A stretch of 64,000 nt of DNA from Hyparrhenia diplandra (Eukaryota > Streptophyta > Magnoliopsida > Poales > Poaceae): NCBI GenBank assembly GCA_015847255.1, contig JADLZK010007840.1, forward strand, positions 310,001-374,000, written 5' to 3'. Shown here piece after piece: positions 33,435-44,841 of the stretch. Below the pieces are notes generated by a model. That model saw only the letters and a program-made list of their open reading frames with translations. It was not told where the DNA came from and did not search any database. The number at the start of each line of letters is the position of its first letter. Position 1 is the first letter of the stretch. A program made the translations under genes and the position numbers.

Positions 33435-35121
33435 CTAGCCAGAGCCCCCGCGCTTCGCGCGGGTAGATATTTGAGTATGAGTAGTGCTTTGTTGAGGTTA
33501 AAGTAATTTAAATGACTCTGCGAACATTAGCACGAAATAATGGGATGATGATAGTATGGAAATATAGAGTATGGTTTTAGAAGGATTACCGAAGTGGAAT
33601 CATGTGATTCAAAGTTAGGACGGCGGAGATTTGATTTTCTGAAATACATAATAAACCTTGAGAAATATTTATGGAAGAAATGGTAAAAGCAATGGAGGTG
33701 GAAATATTTGTGTAGTTTCTGCAGTGTACCTAGTTTATTTACAAATAGAACATGATTTTAGAAGAATTGTGAAATTGGAATGGAGTGATTTGGAGTTAGG
33801 ATGGATGAGGTATGAATTTTCAAATTTTAAATATAAATTTATCATAGAGATGAACTTGGAAATTACTTCTGGAAATCTGGAATACTAATAATCGGATGTA
33901 AGAGCTTGGGTATGATTTGGGGTGTTCCAAATTTATTTACAATTTTTCTGAGAATTTTCAGATACGTGGAAATAGGGTTTTTCACTTCTCTGCGTATGAT
34001 CTTCGGGTGCGCATAGCATTTTAATGAGGGCTGCTGCGCAGGTCCCTGGTTGCAGTCGAGCTGGCCGTTTACTGCTCTGTGGACTCGGTTCATTGCATGG
34101 TGCGCCGATCTAGGGTTGCCCCTTCTTTCTCTCTTTATTTCACATGGACCAAACTCATGGGAGAATAGAGAGGAGAGTAGGTGCTGTTCGTACGTGGCTT
34201 GGTGCCGTGGGCGGGTGCTCAGGCTTGGAACGTCAACGCCTCGACCTGCTGCGTGGGTGCGTTATCCGTTCCCCATCTCCATTCACGCGAGAAACAGAGA
34301 ATGCAGAGGAACGGGAGAAAGAGGGATTGGGGGAGAGAGCTGAGGGAGATGAGAGGCAGGAGAGGCGGAGGGCGATTGACGGGTAGCGGCCTTGGCTCCG
34401 GCGGCGCGGCGGCTTCGTCGAGTCTCCTGGGCGCGGACAACCATGGGCAGGGGCGTGATGCGAGCGCGCGGCGGCGTGCTACGCGGTCTGCAGCCCGGCG
34501 TGGTCGAGGTGGCGGATTGGGCGAGCAGCAGGGCTAGTGTGGGGACCGCGTGATTGAGCCGCTGGTGAGCAGTGGTTATGGGCAAGAGCAGCCATGGCGT
34601 GGCGGCTGCGTCGCGTGGTGACCGCGGCGAGCGGCTTGGTGGACGTGAGCAGGGGCTACGGTGAAGCTGCTGCAGCAGCATCCGCTGAGCGCGGTCTGAA
34701 CTCTGAACCCGAACAGAGAGAGGAAGAGAGCACAGCGAGCAGGTGGGAAGCAGGCTGGCGGCGAGCGGCGATTCGGTGGCTCGCGGCTCGGTCCGGTTGG
34801 ATGGCGTGCGCGGCAGAGGCCGCCGTTCCTGGCGTTCCGGCGCTTGGCGGTGGCGTCGCGACGCACGGCTACGCTCGGTTTCGTTCGCGGCTACGGCAGC
34901 AGCAGCGCGGCGGTCGTGAGTGCGGCCTCGGCAGGAAAAGGGCGAGCGTGTGGTGGCGCTCGGCCTCGTCTCGGTCAAACCGGAATACTCGAGAAGGATG
35001 TTTGTGTGGACGGCTCTGATGCTCCTTAGGGTGATCGTACGGCTGGAAACGTGATACTGTAGTTTACTGTGCATCTACAGTGATGTTGACTCACCGAAAT
35101 AAAAGGATCTTTATAGATAGA
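33435..35121 (-). mobile_element. Helitron-3, non-autonomous, minus orientation
   Basis: On the minus strand it starts TCTATCTATAAAGATCC at 35121 and ends with a CCCGCGC-GAA-GCGCGGG hairpin and then CTAG at 33435. The flanks are A (33434) and T (35122) on the plus strand, as expected for A|T insertion. The paralogous Z copy around 13085 reads across the site (aaatataattatcttatact), serving as an empty site. The interior holds a GC-rich block (34180-35040) without a recognised gene. Confidence 0.9.
34180..35040. other. GC-rich cargo of Helitron-3
   Basis: The longest frame is 263 residues on the minus strand (34283-35074), rich in Arg, Ser, Pro and Ala, with a competing 141-residue plus frame. 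No motif, no clear splice structure. It could be a captured leader or exon, but composition alone explains the open frames. Confidence 0.4.
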
Positions 35122-36845
35122 TTACCGCATACTTGATGTTTGCTACGTTCTATTTTGCGAGCAGACATCTCTTGTCAGCACATTTTAATTTGGAATCTAA
35201 ATTACTTCCTCACGAAATGCACTTCTGGTGACTCCGTGATTTTTTTTTTAGCTGTACAAGAGGCACGTGATCGTGATCGTGATTGTGAACCAACTGTCCA
35301 ACTTCATGAAGTTCATCAGCCAGTGATTTGAGGCAACTGCAGGTGAGACCTAAAGATGCTACGACCAGTGTCATGTTTACTAATTTTAGACTTTCTCACC
35401 GGCCGTAGGATTTTTCTTATTTATAATATTGGACTGATCATGCTTTATGGCAGCATGTTCTTAGAAAAATAAGTAAAATTTCAGAATAACACGACACTGT
35501 AAGAATTGAGAAGGAAACACGAGTTCATTTCTATCAACTCCAAAGCACTGAAAGGATATATATGGACAAAAATGACATAATGGTCTTCTGTGCAGAATGT
35601 ACTGTAACATGAAGCACTGGCATGTCAAGATTTATTTTCTACTCTTCTCCTGAGAACATAAGTGTGGAGCACTGTCAGAAACATAACTGTAGAACAAATG
35701 CTCGCAGCTGTTCACCTATCAGGTATCAGCAGCTATCACACATCCTACATATATAAAGACAGACCGACCACTGGCACGCTTCCACTCCATAAACATTCCT
35801 CCTTTTCACCTTTTCTTTCCAATACTCAATGATTATTTCCAGTTATATATTGGGATGGGAAGCATTGGGATGGAAAACACGAGCTTGAAAAAAGGGCTAC
35901 GTAATTGTACCAAAAATGATCTCGTTGACCATGAGCGAGCTGGCCAACTTCACGAAGCTGATAGGCCAAAGATCTGAGGAGAATGCAGTATGTTGTGTCG
36001 CAGTTGCCGTAAGATGTGGCAAAAAAGGCTAGGCACGGTACTGTTACTGGTCCGGCAAAAGAACTAAAGGCGGGAGATGGTTAAACTGTGGTGCTGCATT
36101 CAACGCCAATGAGTCGTACGTAGTGGGCTTTTAGTTATGTAATGGGCCTAAGGCCATTTGGTTAGCTGAATCGGTGAGCTCATGTGGAAATATATGCGCG
36201 GCACATCTCTTGTAACGGCAAGGAGGAGCTGGAACCTTCTTGAGTAACAAACTACTACCGCCCCTGTTCTTGCTGCTATCCCAGTCCAAGCTCTGATTCC
36301 TTCCAGTTATCATCGCAGTACAAAATGACTTGTTAAACTATCTTAGGGGCCATCTTGGGCCTATCTGTAAAATCAGGTGGGGAATGTCTCCTCCCATTGA
36401 CCTTCAAACAAAAAGCTATCGTCACGGTTTCCTCACAGAATCTGACACCATATATGAGCAAAATTGTGAAATTCATAGTCAATGTAGACTACTCGATCTG
36501 GTTAGGCTGTTCTCGCAGAAGGCGCCTTAGATACGACACCATGTGGCCACCTGCAACGGCCTCCTGCTTCTGAACCAACTCGAGGTGGCCGGAGAGATTG
36601 TGTTGTAAACACTGCTGGCATTGTTCCTCAGCAAGTCAAAGTCATGGTGGATCAGAGGAGCCACACAAGGACGTGGGCGTGCAAGGTGAACTTTGTCCAG
36701 GACAGTCAAGAAGGAAGGCATCGATCCATGTACATTGAGATTTGGGACATGGGCATGAATGATGATCATTTGTAGGAAGACACACATATGAACTCGAAAT
36801 TATTAGATTGTCACAATATGAACATAAGTTTTGCTGTGGCGGTGG
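35122..36845 (+). repeat. Z module, copy 2 (contains P7)
   Basis: Partner of 13070-15180. At 35245-35345 it also carries a second, partial P-like piece (gtgaaccaactgtccaacttc, ending gcaactgcag|gtgag). It is cut at 36845 by CACTA-C. Confidence 0.8.
35690..35990 (+). repeat. P module, copy P7
   Basis: TATAAA at 35752-35757, 'cttccactccataaacattc', then atgatctcgttgaccatgag at about 35918. It is the closest partner of P3. Confidence 0.8.
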
Positions 36846-36884
36846 CACTAGTACCGAAAATGATTTTTCGAGAGGGGGCCATAT

Positions 36885-37135
36885 CTTTTCCGTGGCGGGC
36901 GCAATTTGAACCCGCCACGAAAAGATATGGCCCCCGCCGCCTTCGAGGGCCGCTCTTTTACGTGGCGGGCGCGTTGCGGCGCCCGCCACGCAAAAAGCGT
37001 CATCTTTTACGTGGCGGGCGCGCAGCGCGCCCGCCACGTAAAAAATATCTTATCCGTGGCGGGCGCGTTGCGGGCGCCCGCCACGCATCCCTATTTTGCG
37101 TGGCGGGCATGTTAGGGCGCCCGCCACGTAAAAGG
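36885..37135. repeat. left subterminal array of CACTA-C
   Basis: Six or so copies of tacgtggcgggcgcg and its complement, in adjacent inverted pairs about 45-60 bp apart, so each pair can form a hairpin. Confidence 0.85.
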
Positions 37136-37632
37136 CCGCAGCCTATAAATCTTTGGACGGCGGCGCTGTTCATCTTCTCCACGAACTTCCTCTTCCAACT
37201 CTTGTGGGGGGAGGTTTTGATTCAAAACCGACAAAAACTTTAATTTGGGTGTTTTGGCTTTGATTTGGTGGAGGAGAAGACACTAATTGGTCGATTAATG
37301 CCTCTTTTGATCTTTCTTTCCCTCTTTTTCATCCCTTCTCTAAATCTAGAGACACATGAGGAGAGAGAAAACTGCCTTTTCTCTAGATCTAGATCTATGG
37401 TGGGATTTTTTTTTTTTTTTTTTGTTTGGAGGAGATAGAAAACTACGCCTTTCTCTAGATCTAGACCTACGGGTGCAACTTCAACTTTTTTTTTTTGGTT
37501 TTGGAGGAGAGAGAAAACTGCCTTTCTTTGGATCTAGATTCTATGGTGGGACTTGTTCTCCTTTTTTTTTGGTTTGAGTACTATATACTTGGCACTAATT
37601 AAGCTTTTTGGAAGAGCGAGGGATCGTCGAGG

Positions 37633-40620
37633 ATGGAGAGGCACCGAGCCAATTGGATGTATGAGATGAAGAGGGTTGATGAGCGAATACTTTGATGAGG
37701 TGAAGAAGTTTGTTGCTCGGCGAAGCGTTTTTACTGAGAATAATTCAACGAGGCCGATCATCCGTCCGTGCGCAAAAATGCAAGAATCTGAAAGCGTTCT
37801 CGACACCGTCGTGCGATCTCACCTAATCATGCATGGCTTCGTCGGTGACTATTTGGTCCGGACTTTTCACGGCGAAGAAGTTCCACCCTTCGATCCACCA
37901 GTACCGGGCGGTCCCCGGCCCGATGCGGTACCCGAAAGTCCACTAGCGGTCCAATTCCATCAGATTTGTTCGAAACCACGGCCGGCGTCGGCGATGGCGG
38001 CGATGGCGGTGGTGGTGGTGGAGGACGGCGGCGGGAGAAATCCTATGACGCGCGGCACCGAGGATGTCCGGGTTTTTGAAGATTTGGTCAACCGACTCGG
38101 TGAGGGCGACATTCTCGTTTGGGTGCCCGAGATGGTTGGAAAACTTCAAAGCAGATGAAGCGGCAGCGATTGATCCTCTTTACAAAAGACAGTCCGGAGG
38201 GTTGCACGGCGCTGAGTTTTACCGAACTTGGCGATGTTGAAGTCTCGCCATGGGCTGGTCGACACTAGCTTCAATGAGCTCGTAAGTTACCCGGCCTCGG
38301 CGTATCCATCGCCTAACAAGGTTCTGCTAGCACGTATCGCGCTAGAAGTTGATCCGCCCGGTGGCGATGAAAGTGAAGAAGTTCGATGCCTGCCCCAACC
38401 ATCGTATCCTATATCGGGCGTCGGTCACGAGAATTTGACGGTTGTCCGCCTTTGTGGCGCTAGTCAATACAAAGCGGAATGCCGGATGTCGCGTGGGCGA
38501 TGGCGTCGATGAGGAAACGGGACGGCGAGAAAAGAAGAAGAAGGGGCGAAGAAACCCGGTCGCGACGCGAAAGAAGATCATGTCAACGCGGGACGAGGAA
38601 GAGGAAGGTTACACGCCAGAGGAAACGCCCGGCTGTCAATGTGGTACCTTCCCGGTCAGCGATCGCTGCGGGCTCTCTATGGGAACCACGAGGATGCTAA
38701 GCACATGGCGTGGCATGCATCTAGCGATCGTGTGAAGGATGATGGGAATCTACGGCACCCGCCGGATGCTAAGCGGTGGCAAGACCGGCGCGCCTACCAC
38801 GACTTTGCGAGAGGAGCCCGGGGAACATTCGGTTCGCATTGAGTACCGGCGGAATGAACCCATTCGGTGACTGAGCAGCACGCGCAAAGCCGCGTGGCGG
38901 TCGTCCTCACCATGTACAATCTACCTCCACATCTTTGTCAAAAGCGAAGGTATGTTTTGCTCACCATGCTCATTTACGGACCGAAGCGGCCCGACAGCGA
39001 TATAGATGTGTTCTGGAGCCGTTCATGGAGGAGATGGAGGTACTATTTGATGATGGGGTCAGCATGTTTGATGCGTACCGCAAGGAGAAGTTCACTCTTC
39101 GTGCCATCATCTTTGTCACCATCGCGATTACCCGGCTGTTTTTCATTATCGGCAGATTAAAGGGAAGACCGCTGTGTAGCTTGCATTGAAGAAACACGCT
39201 CCACTTACGAAGGGATCCGGCAAAACCGTGTACATGGAACACAGGCGCTTCCTCAGCAGCAAGCATAGGTACGAGAGATCCAAAATGAATGTGTACTTTG
39301 ACAACAAGGGCGAGTCGAAACCTCGGCCGGCACCGACTAGTTATGGTCCGAAGGTGTTTGACATGGTGAAGGACTTGGAGTGCGAGTTTGGAAAGAAGAA
39401 GAAGAAGAAAAAGAGCGATGATAAGGAAGGCGGCACCTCCAAGACAAAAAGCGAAAGAGGGATAAAGCGGAGGAAGGGCGCCTCCGGCCGTTCCTTTCAA
39501 GAAGAAGTCAATCTTCTTCAAGTATCTAAAGTAATCTTGGAAGATACCGCATACACCCCACGCGATCGATCGGATGCACCTTGAGAAAAATGTCTTGAAA
39601 GCGAGATCGGTCTCACGATGGATATCAAGACCAAGACGAAGGATGGTGTGAAGTCACGTCGGGATCTTGTTGACATGGGCATCCGGCCAGGAAATTCACG
39701 CTACACGGCTTCGAGCGGTAAAGTCGAACTCCCAGTGCGGCCTACAACCTAGCGAGAGGCGAGAAGTTGGCTATGTGTCGGTTGATGCGGGGTATCAAGG
39801 TACCGACGGGTTTCTCTTCCAACATCAAGAGTCCGGTATCCATGAAAGACCTCACAATGACGAACTTCAAGCGCCACGATGCTCACATCATCCGGCGGTG
39901 TTCCTTCCAATTGTGATCAAAAGCTGTTCGTCCAAAATACGTGAAGATGGTGGTCACAAGGATTTCATACTTCTTTAACCAAATCAACGAAGGTAATTGC
40001 CAAAGCAGATCTGCCCCGTACCGAAAAGAGTTCATCGGCTGAAACAATGTGCCGGATAGAGATGTGTTTCCCACCGTCGTTCTTCGACATTATGCCACAC
40101 CTGATGATGCACATGGTTGATCAGATTGAACAGCTGGGACCCGTGTACCTACAGGCGATGTGGACCAGCGGCGACTAATGTCTACCCTCAATCGATTCAA
40201 TCATAACCGCTTACCCGAGAGGGCTCTATGATCGAGGCATACACAAGCCGGGAGGCCGTGGAACTGGTGTGTAAAGTACATAAAAGATGGGAGGGCTATT
40301 GGGCTTCCGGTGCATCAACATGAAGGAAGAACCTCGGGGATGGGGTGCGCGGGCGAAAAGCACGCACCAACATACATAGGGACAAAGTGCTAGGCGCTCA
40401 CTACAAGCATCCTTCATCAATTGGTGATCATGGACGGATCACGTGAAAAAGCACCTCAAAGAGCTCCGCCGTGCAAGTAGCAAAAGCGCAAGAACCGTCC
40501 GAATGGCGGGCGAGAGAAGGAACACAAGAGCACTTTCCTCCGGTGGCTCCAAAAGCGAACATTCCCCGGGGAGATGATGCGAGAGGCGTGAAGAAGCTTG
40601 TGTCGGGGCCGTCCATGCAG
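37633..40620 (+). pseudogene. decayed tnp2-family CACTA transposase
   Basis: Starts at ATG 37633 (MERHRANWMYEMKR, a transposase-associated N-terminal block, then HLIMHGFVGDY and the FHGEE motif near 37870). Further tnp2 blocks appear in changing frames: MAWHASSDRVKDDGNLRHPP (about 38705), YNLPPHLC and LLTMLIYGPK (38920-38995), EPFMEEMEVLFDDGVSMFDA (39020-39075) and YRKEKFTLRA. Later come HLEKNV (39580), SPVSMKDL (39830), VKMVVTRISYFFNQI (39945) and KLVSGPSMQVT (40595). Order and spacing match tnp2 from end to end. Frameshifts and stops occur throughout, so it is dead. In the family this protein cuts and joins CACTA ends. Confidence 0.9.
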
Positions 40621-41400
40621 GTCACCCGCGTGGCAAGGGTATGATGTCAGCGGGTACAGGTTCCACACAAAAAGAAAAGGACAAGAAGAGTGCATCACGG
40701 AATAGCGGTGTTCGATATGAGGGCAGGAACAGCGTGGGGAGAAGATGACATGCTTCGCACAAGTCGAAGAAATATGGGAACTTGGCGGGGGGGGTGGTAT
40801 TTCCTCCGGATCTTGCAAAGAGTACGAAAGCGCCACGAGATCCCTCTAGAATGTGCTGAAGTCAACATTGGGTTCGTGGCGCCCGAACATGAAGGCGGGA
40901 GCTGGACTATCCCGGTCATAACGAGGTGAACACTCTAGGAGCTGCTACGTGTTACAACGTCTTTGTGGCCGAAGGTGGACATTGAGCTGAATATGTCGAC
41001 GTTGACTCCACCTTCCGGCTCAACAAAGAAGACAGCGGCGACCCGAGTACGCCACCGGACCCCTATGGTGACTCCTCCGGCGATGATGAAGATGGTGGGG
41101 ACCGGCGGAGGCAACGACCCTCCTCAAGGTTCCAGTACCCCCACGCTAAGGACCCGGCACAAACGAGCCCTCGAGGAGCCAACAACGAAGGAGCCGGCTT
41201 TGAGGAGCCTAAGGAGGCGGCACGGATCGGCGAGGCACCGAGGGAGCCTAAGGGCCGACACGTCAGAGCGGCACCTCGGGCGCCCGGCAACTCGAGAGCC
41301 GACACCTCGGGCTCGGGAGCCGGCACATGAGGAGCAGCCGATATACGAGGGAAGCAGCGGCGAAAACACGAGTGCCAAAGTCGAGGGCGAGTAGGGAGCG
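40600..41400 (+). pseudogene. downstream CACTA-encoded region, degraded
   Basis: Blocks such as VSGYRF-type (about 40645), RNSGVRYEG (40700) and DVDSTFRLNKED (41000) resemble the segment following tnp2 in many plant CACTA proteins (DUF4216-like). A charged, low-complexity stretch rich in Arg, Glu and Thr follows (41030-41395). Assignment to DUF4216 is from memory of the pattern and is tentative. Confidence 0.5.
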
Positions 41401-41639
41401 AGACACCCGTCTACACTCAAGGCCTCCAATGGACAACACCTCAAGCGCCGGGGAAGCAGAAAGGAGCTCGACCTAGCAAACGCCCTCCAGCACCGAAAAA
41501 GCACACATTCGATAAAGAGGAGGTCGCAGCACCCAAGTACCCGCTACCCAGGAGGCCCAAAGAAATAGATATTCGATCCGAAAGGTATGCACCGCTGAAA
41601 CAACGAGTTGTAATAAGTTATTAGCTACTCCTTTTCGCA

Positions 41640-42920
41640 ACCCTAGGTAATTAACATTTGTACCGCCGCTTTTGCAGGCCAAAATCCCCACCTTATAAGG
41701 GGTTTGTCACGGACGAATGCCCCGGCTCGTTCGAGTTTGGGAAGTTCATGATCCCAAAGGCCCGGCTCATCGATGCCGGGGACGGGAGACTCGAAAGTTC
41801 CATGCATGGTACATGGAGTGCGCAAAGCGTGGATTGTATAGCTTCAGTGTCCTTCTTCCTAAGGAGTGCTTCCACTACCCCATCGAGCTCCAGTTCACGA
41901 TTACATTCGATGACATGTCGAGACTACTTCGTCGGCAGGGACATTGGCGTCGCCCAAGTCACCTTGTTTACGATGTAAGCGCAATTTTACTTGCACATGT
42001 CCCTTGCATCTGTATATAGATTCTTTCTTTCAAAGGTACCTATGCCACAGCCACATGTCCTTGTAGGTTGTGCGCCGATGCAGCCCAGAGGTTAAACACT
42101 GGTGTTCTTTACCTCTCTCCATGGCACATCTGTGAGAGACAGATCGTCGGTTATAAGCTAAGAGCGGACCATCCCGACCTGGTCAACTTGACGGACGAGG
42201 AAAGACGAAGATGCGGGATAAGAATGAAAGAGCTAAGAAGTTGGAGGTAGCGAATCACGTCATATCGGTGATGAAAAAGGTCAAGGAAAATGGGCCTCGA
42301 TGTATTCTGGCGCCTTACCAATATGGAATGGGGATGGTAGGACATTGGATCTGTTTCATGATCTTTCCTCAGGACGGGAGGGCCGTTATCTTTGACTCAC
42401 TACGAGGCACGAACCCGCTCGGCTACCAACAATTCGAAAAAATCTTGAGATTGTAAGTGATCGATGAACTCCTTATGCAATTATATACTAGAGTCGAATA
42501 TCATATATCGTTGACAATATAGTGCATTTCGTACAGCGCTTACAAGAAATACTTGAAGGATCGAACTGCTGGGATCGTCGATCCCGAAGTGTAAGGAGCG
42601 CAATGGAGATAGACTCAAAATCAAGCGAAATTTCCGATGCGTAAATGAAACATAGTTTTTCTTAGTGCGACTACCTTGCTATAGCCGATATTACTAATAA
42701 CACTGGTTTATTGTGTGCGGTGCCTCAAACAACGCAGACGGATCAAACTTGTGTGGATTCTTCGATGCGTGAGTACCTCGGGCCTGCGCGAAGGTACAAA
42801 TCCAGCTACCGGCGGCTCAAGGGCGCAAGGAACACGTTCGCGGGGGTGATACAAAGGGCAACCGACGAGATGCGGTTCAGGCGCCGCGAGCGATTATCCG
42901 CAAGTTCGTTCTAGACATGG
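41640..42920 (+). pseudogene. Ulp1-like (C48) protease domain carried by CACTA-C
   Basis: 42211-42456 encodes ILAPYQYGMGMVGHWICFMI and VIFDSLRGTNPLGYQQF. The GHW His and the FDSL Asp fit the first two catalytic positions of C48 peptidases. A later segment (42711-42914) has Q-T-D-Q-T-C followed by MREYL, fitting the Gln and Cys positions. Introns appear to lie between these parts (for example GTAAGTG at about 42453), and the upstream part (41690-42200) is in other frames. Such Ulp1-like domains are commonly carried by plant CACTA and Mutator-like elements. It is probably non-functional here because of frame changes. Confidence 0.8.
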
Positions 42921-43124
42921 TAGTTCCACGAAGGCCAGCCGTACTTCAATCGGGACGGTGAGCTGGGGCTGTCTTTAGAGTTTGGGCGCTAAGGAGATGG
43001 GAAGAGCTAGGTCTTACGGACTATCTTCATCCGATCAACATATAGCCCGCAATGTTTGTGCGGATATGTTGTAATTGAAACTAGTACATGTTGGATATGA
43101 ACAAATGGATCGATCGATCGATCG

Positions 43125-43260
43125 GTGAAACTTGTATATATGAATCGATGTATATATATGTATATATGATGTATATTAGAGTACATATGCGTGTTATATA
43201 TATGTGTGTGTATGGATTGATACATGTGTATATATATGTATATGTATATATATATTGGTA
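43125..43260. repeat. TA/TG-rich simple sequence
   Basis: Low-complexity tatatatg/tgtatata repeats in CACTA-C, just before a T-run and the right subterminal array. The frames called here are artefacts of the repeat. Confidence 0.85.
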
Positions 43261-43279
43261 TTTTTTTTTTTTAAAAAAT

Positions 43280-43546
43280 TGGCGCCGTGGCGGAGCAACA
43301 TAACGCGCCCGCCCGCGTATAATAATCTTAACGTGGCGGGCGGCGTAACGCGCCCGCCGCGGTTAAGATTTTTATACGTGGCGGGTGCGTTACGCCGCCC
43401 GCCACGTCTTCAAATATTTTACGTGGCGGGCACGGCCGCCCGCCCGAAAGGCCACGATTATCCGTGACCTTTCGTTAGTGACGGGCAGCCGTGCCCGCCA
43501 CTAACGTCGTATTTTGCCCGCCACAAATGGGTTTTGGGTACTAGTG
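43280..43546. repeat. right subterminal array of CACTA-C
   Basis: Repeated acgtggcgggcg / cgcccgccacgt motifs ending at cactagtacccaaaacc (minus-strand reading), mirror of the left array. Confidence 0.85.
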
Positions 43547-44099
43547 TGGTATTCTTTTGAAAAAAAAAAAAAAAAGTTTGCACCGACCTTAAAGAAGTCT
43601 TTTAAAAAAAACAGACCTTCAAGAAGCTGGTAAATAATTATGAATAATCATGTGCCTGGGTTGGGGGTCACTTCTACCCAGGCCCAAACGATTCCCTCAT
43701 GCAGACCAAACCGACATTTGCAGATCTTTGACGGGTGTTGTTTTCGTTCAGTTCCGTCCAACACTGATATTCAGTGCAGATGGCAGCGGCGGCACACATA
43801 CAGGTGACTGGGGCACGCGATTACCAGACCTCTGTCTTCTTAATACAATGTTCGCTGCTATCTTAACCCCCGCCCGCAAGCCATGTTTTAAAAATAAAAC
43901 ATAGGCATTCAAAAAGAAACAAATGTCAGAATAACGACAACATAGAAAAGCTAGAAAGGGTGTAACAAAACTCCCTTCTGCTTAATGAAAAATGCGCCTA
44001 AGCGTTATCGAAAAAAAAATCTAGAAAGGAAATACATGTACATTCTGTCACTAAAAGGATATGCAAACAATAACATAATGATATTATCGTGCCAGTGTT
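43547..44099 (+). repeat. host DNA with module shared with 20740-20900
   Basis: 'atggcagcggcggcacacat', 'ccagacctctgt' and 'ttcttaatacaatgttcgct' match 20740-20870. No gene. Confidence 0.6.
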
Positions 44100-44225
44100 T
44101 TCAAGCTGGTGTCTTTTGCCAGCTGTGTGGCAAGGAGAGCCACGCTGCCATCAAATGCTTCAAGAAGTTCGATCCACCTTTTTAGGGACCTCCACAGAAA
44201 TCGGCCTCATCTCCAACTGGTACGA
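44085..44225 (+). pseudogene. Ty1/copia gag zinc-knuckle fragment
   Basis: The frame reads FCQLCGKESHAAIKCFKKFD, a CX2CX4HX4C zinc knuckle followed by the (K/H)-(K/R)-F-D motif typical of plant copia gag. It stops soon after (TAG at about 44186), continuing as GPPQKSASSPTG. Only about 45 residues of the retroelement remain, lying next to Q-module sequence. Confidence 0.7.
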
Positions 44226-44430
44226 AAAGTGGGTCCAGAACAAGCACTAAACTGGAGGCAGAAGTACTATCCCAGGCTAACACAGACATTTCCGATACTT
44301 CTGAGTCCTAGCACGTTGAACCAAAATCAAACGGTTAAAAATAATTGTGCCCTGATTTTTTTTCCTAATACTCCCTCTTTGCAAGATACATATGACACTC
44401 ATGAAACTGGTGAAAGAGAGCTTATAATAG
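44226..44430 (+). repeat. Q module, partial copy
   Basis: 'gggtccagaacaagcactaa', 'acatttccgatacttctgag' and 'tgacactcatgaaactgg' align with the other Q copies. Confidence 0.75.
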
Positions 44431-44584
44431 GTGGACAATCGAAAACCGCGACCAGGGGGAGGGTTGAGTCGGAGCTGTAAATTTTCTTTTGAAAGATTTA
44501 GGCCACTGTCCCAAGTTCACTGCCAAACACACAAAGCTAACACCATGATGTACACGACCCAAATTAGTGGGCGGATGATCTCTA

Positions 44585-44841
44585 CACTACTACAAAAGCA
44601 TACTTGTAAGAACGCCCCCTATTTACATTAGGGGCGGTTCGTTTTCTGGCGCCCCTACAGCGTCTTGGCTGGGGGTGCTGGTTACCAGCCGCCCCTACCG
44701 AAGCCCGCAGTAGGGGCGGTTGCCCTTATTAGCCGCCCCTACGGTGTTGTCACTTTGTAGGAGCGAGGAGAGTTAGGGGCGGTTTGAAAACCGCCCCTAC
44801 TGTGCCAAATGAGCGCCCCTACGAAGCATTTAGTAGTAGTG
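44585..44841. mobile_element. CACTA-D, 257-bp miniature CACTA, TSD CTA
   Basis: CACTACTACAAAAGCAT at 44585 and GCTTTTAGTAGTAGTG-type right end (gcatttagtagtagtg, ending 44841) are inverted, flanked by CTA at 44582-44584 and 44842-44844. The interior consists of alternating gtaggggcgg / ccgcccctac motifs. No coding capacity. Confidence 0.93.

Larger units (their letters stand above)
36846..43546 (+). mobile_element. CACTA-C transposon, decayed autonomous type, TSD TGG
   Basis: Starts CACTAGTACCGAAAA at 36846 and ends TTTTGGGTACTAGTG at 43546, flanked by TGG (36843-36845 and 43547-43549). Inverted arrays of cgtggcgggcgc / gcgcccgccacg occupy about 36885-37135 and 43280-43545. Between them, on the plus strand, are a degraded tnp2 transposase region and a degraded Ulp1-type protease region, the usual order in large grass CACTA elements. 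Many frameshifts and stops mean it cannot supply transposase. Confidence 0.95.

Noticed and set aside
34283..35074. 263-residue open frame on the minus strand in Helitron-3
   Set aside because: Arg/Ser/Pro/Ala-rich, no domain, competing open frames on the other strand, in GC-rich DNA; chance frame or leader sequence.
14336..36573. Similar 73- and 72-residue plus frames at 14336-14557 and 36355-36573
   Set aside because: They are paralogous copies of module Z, but a frameshift and different ends separate them; similarity reflects duplication, not coding constraint.
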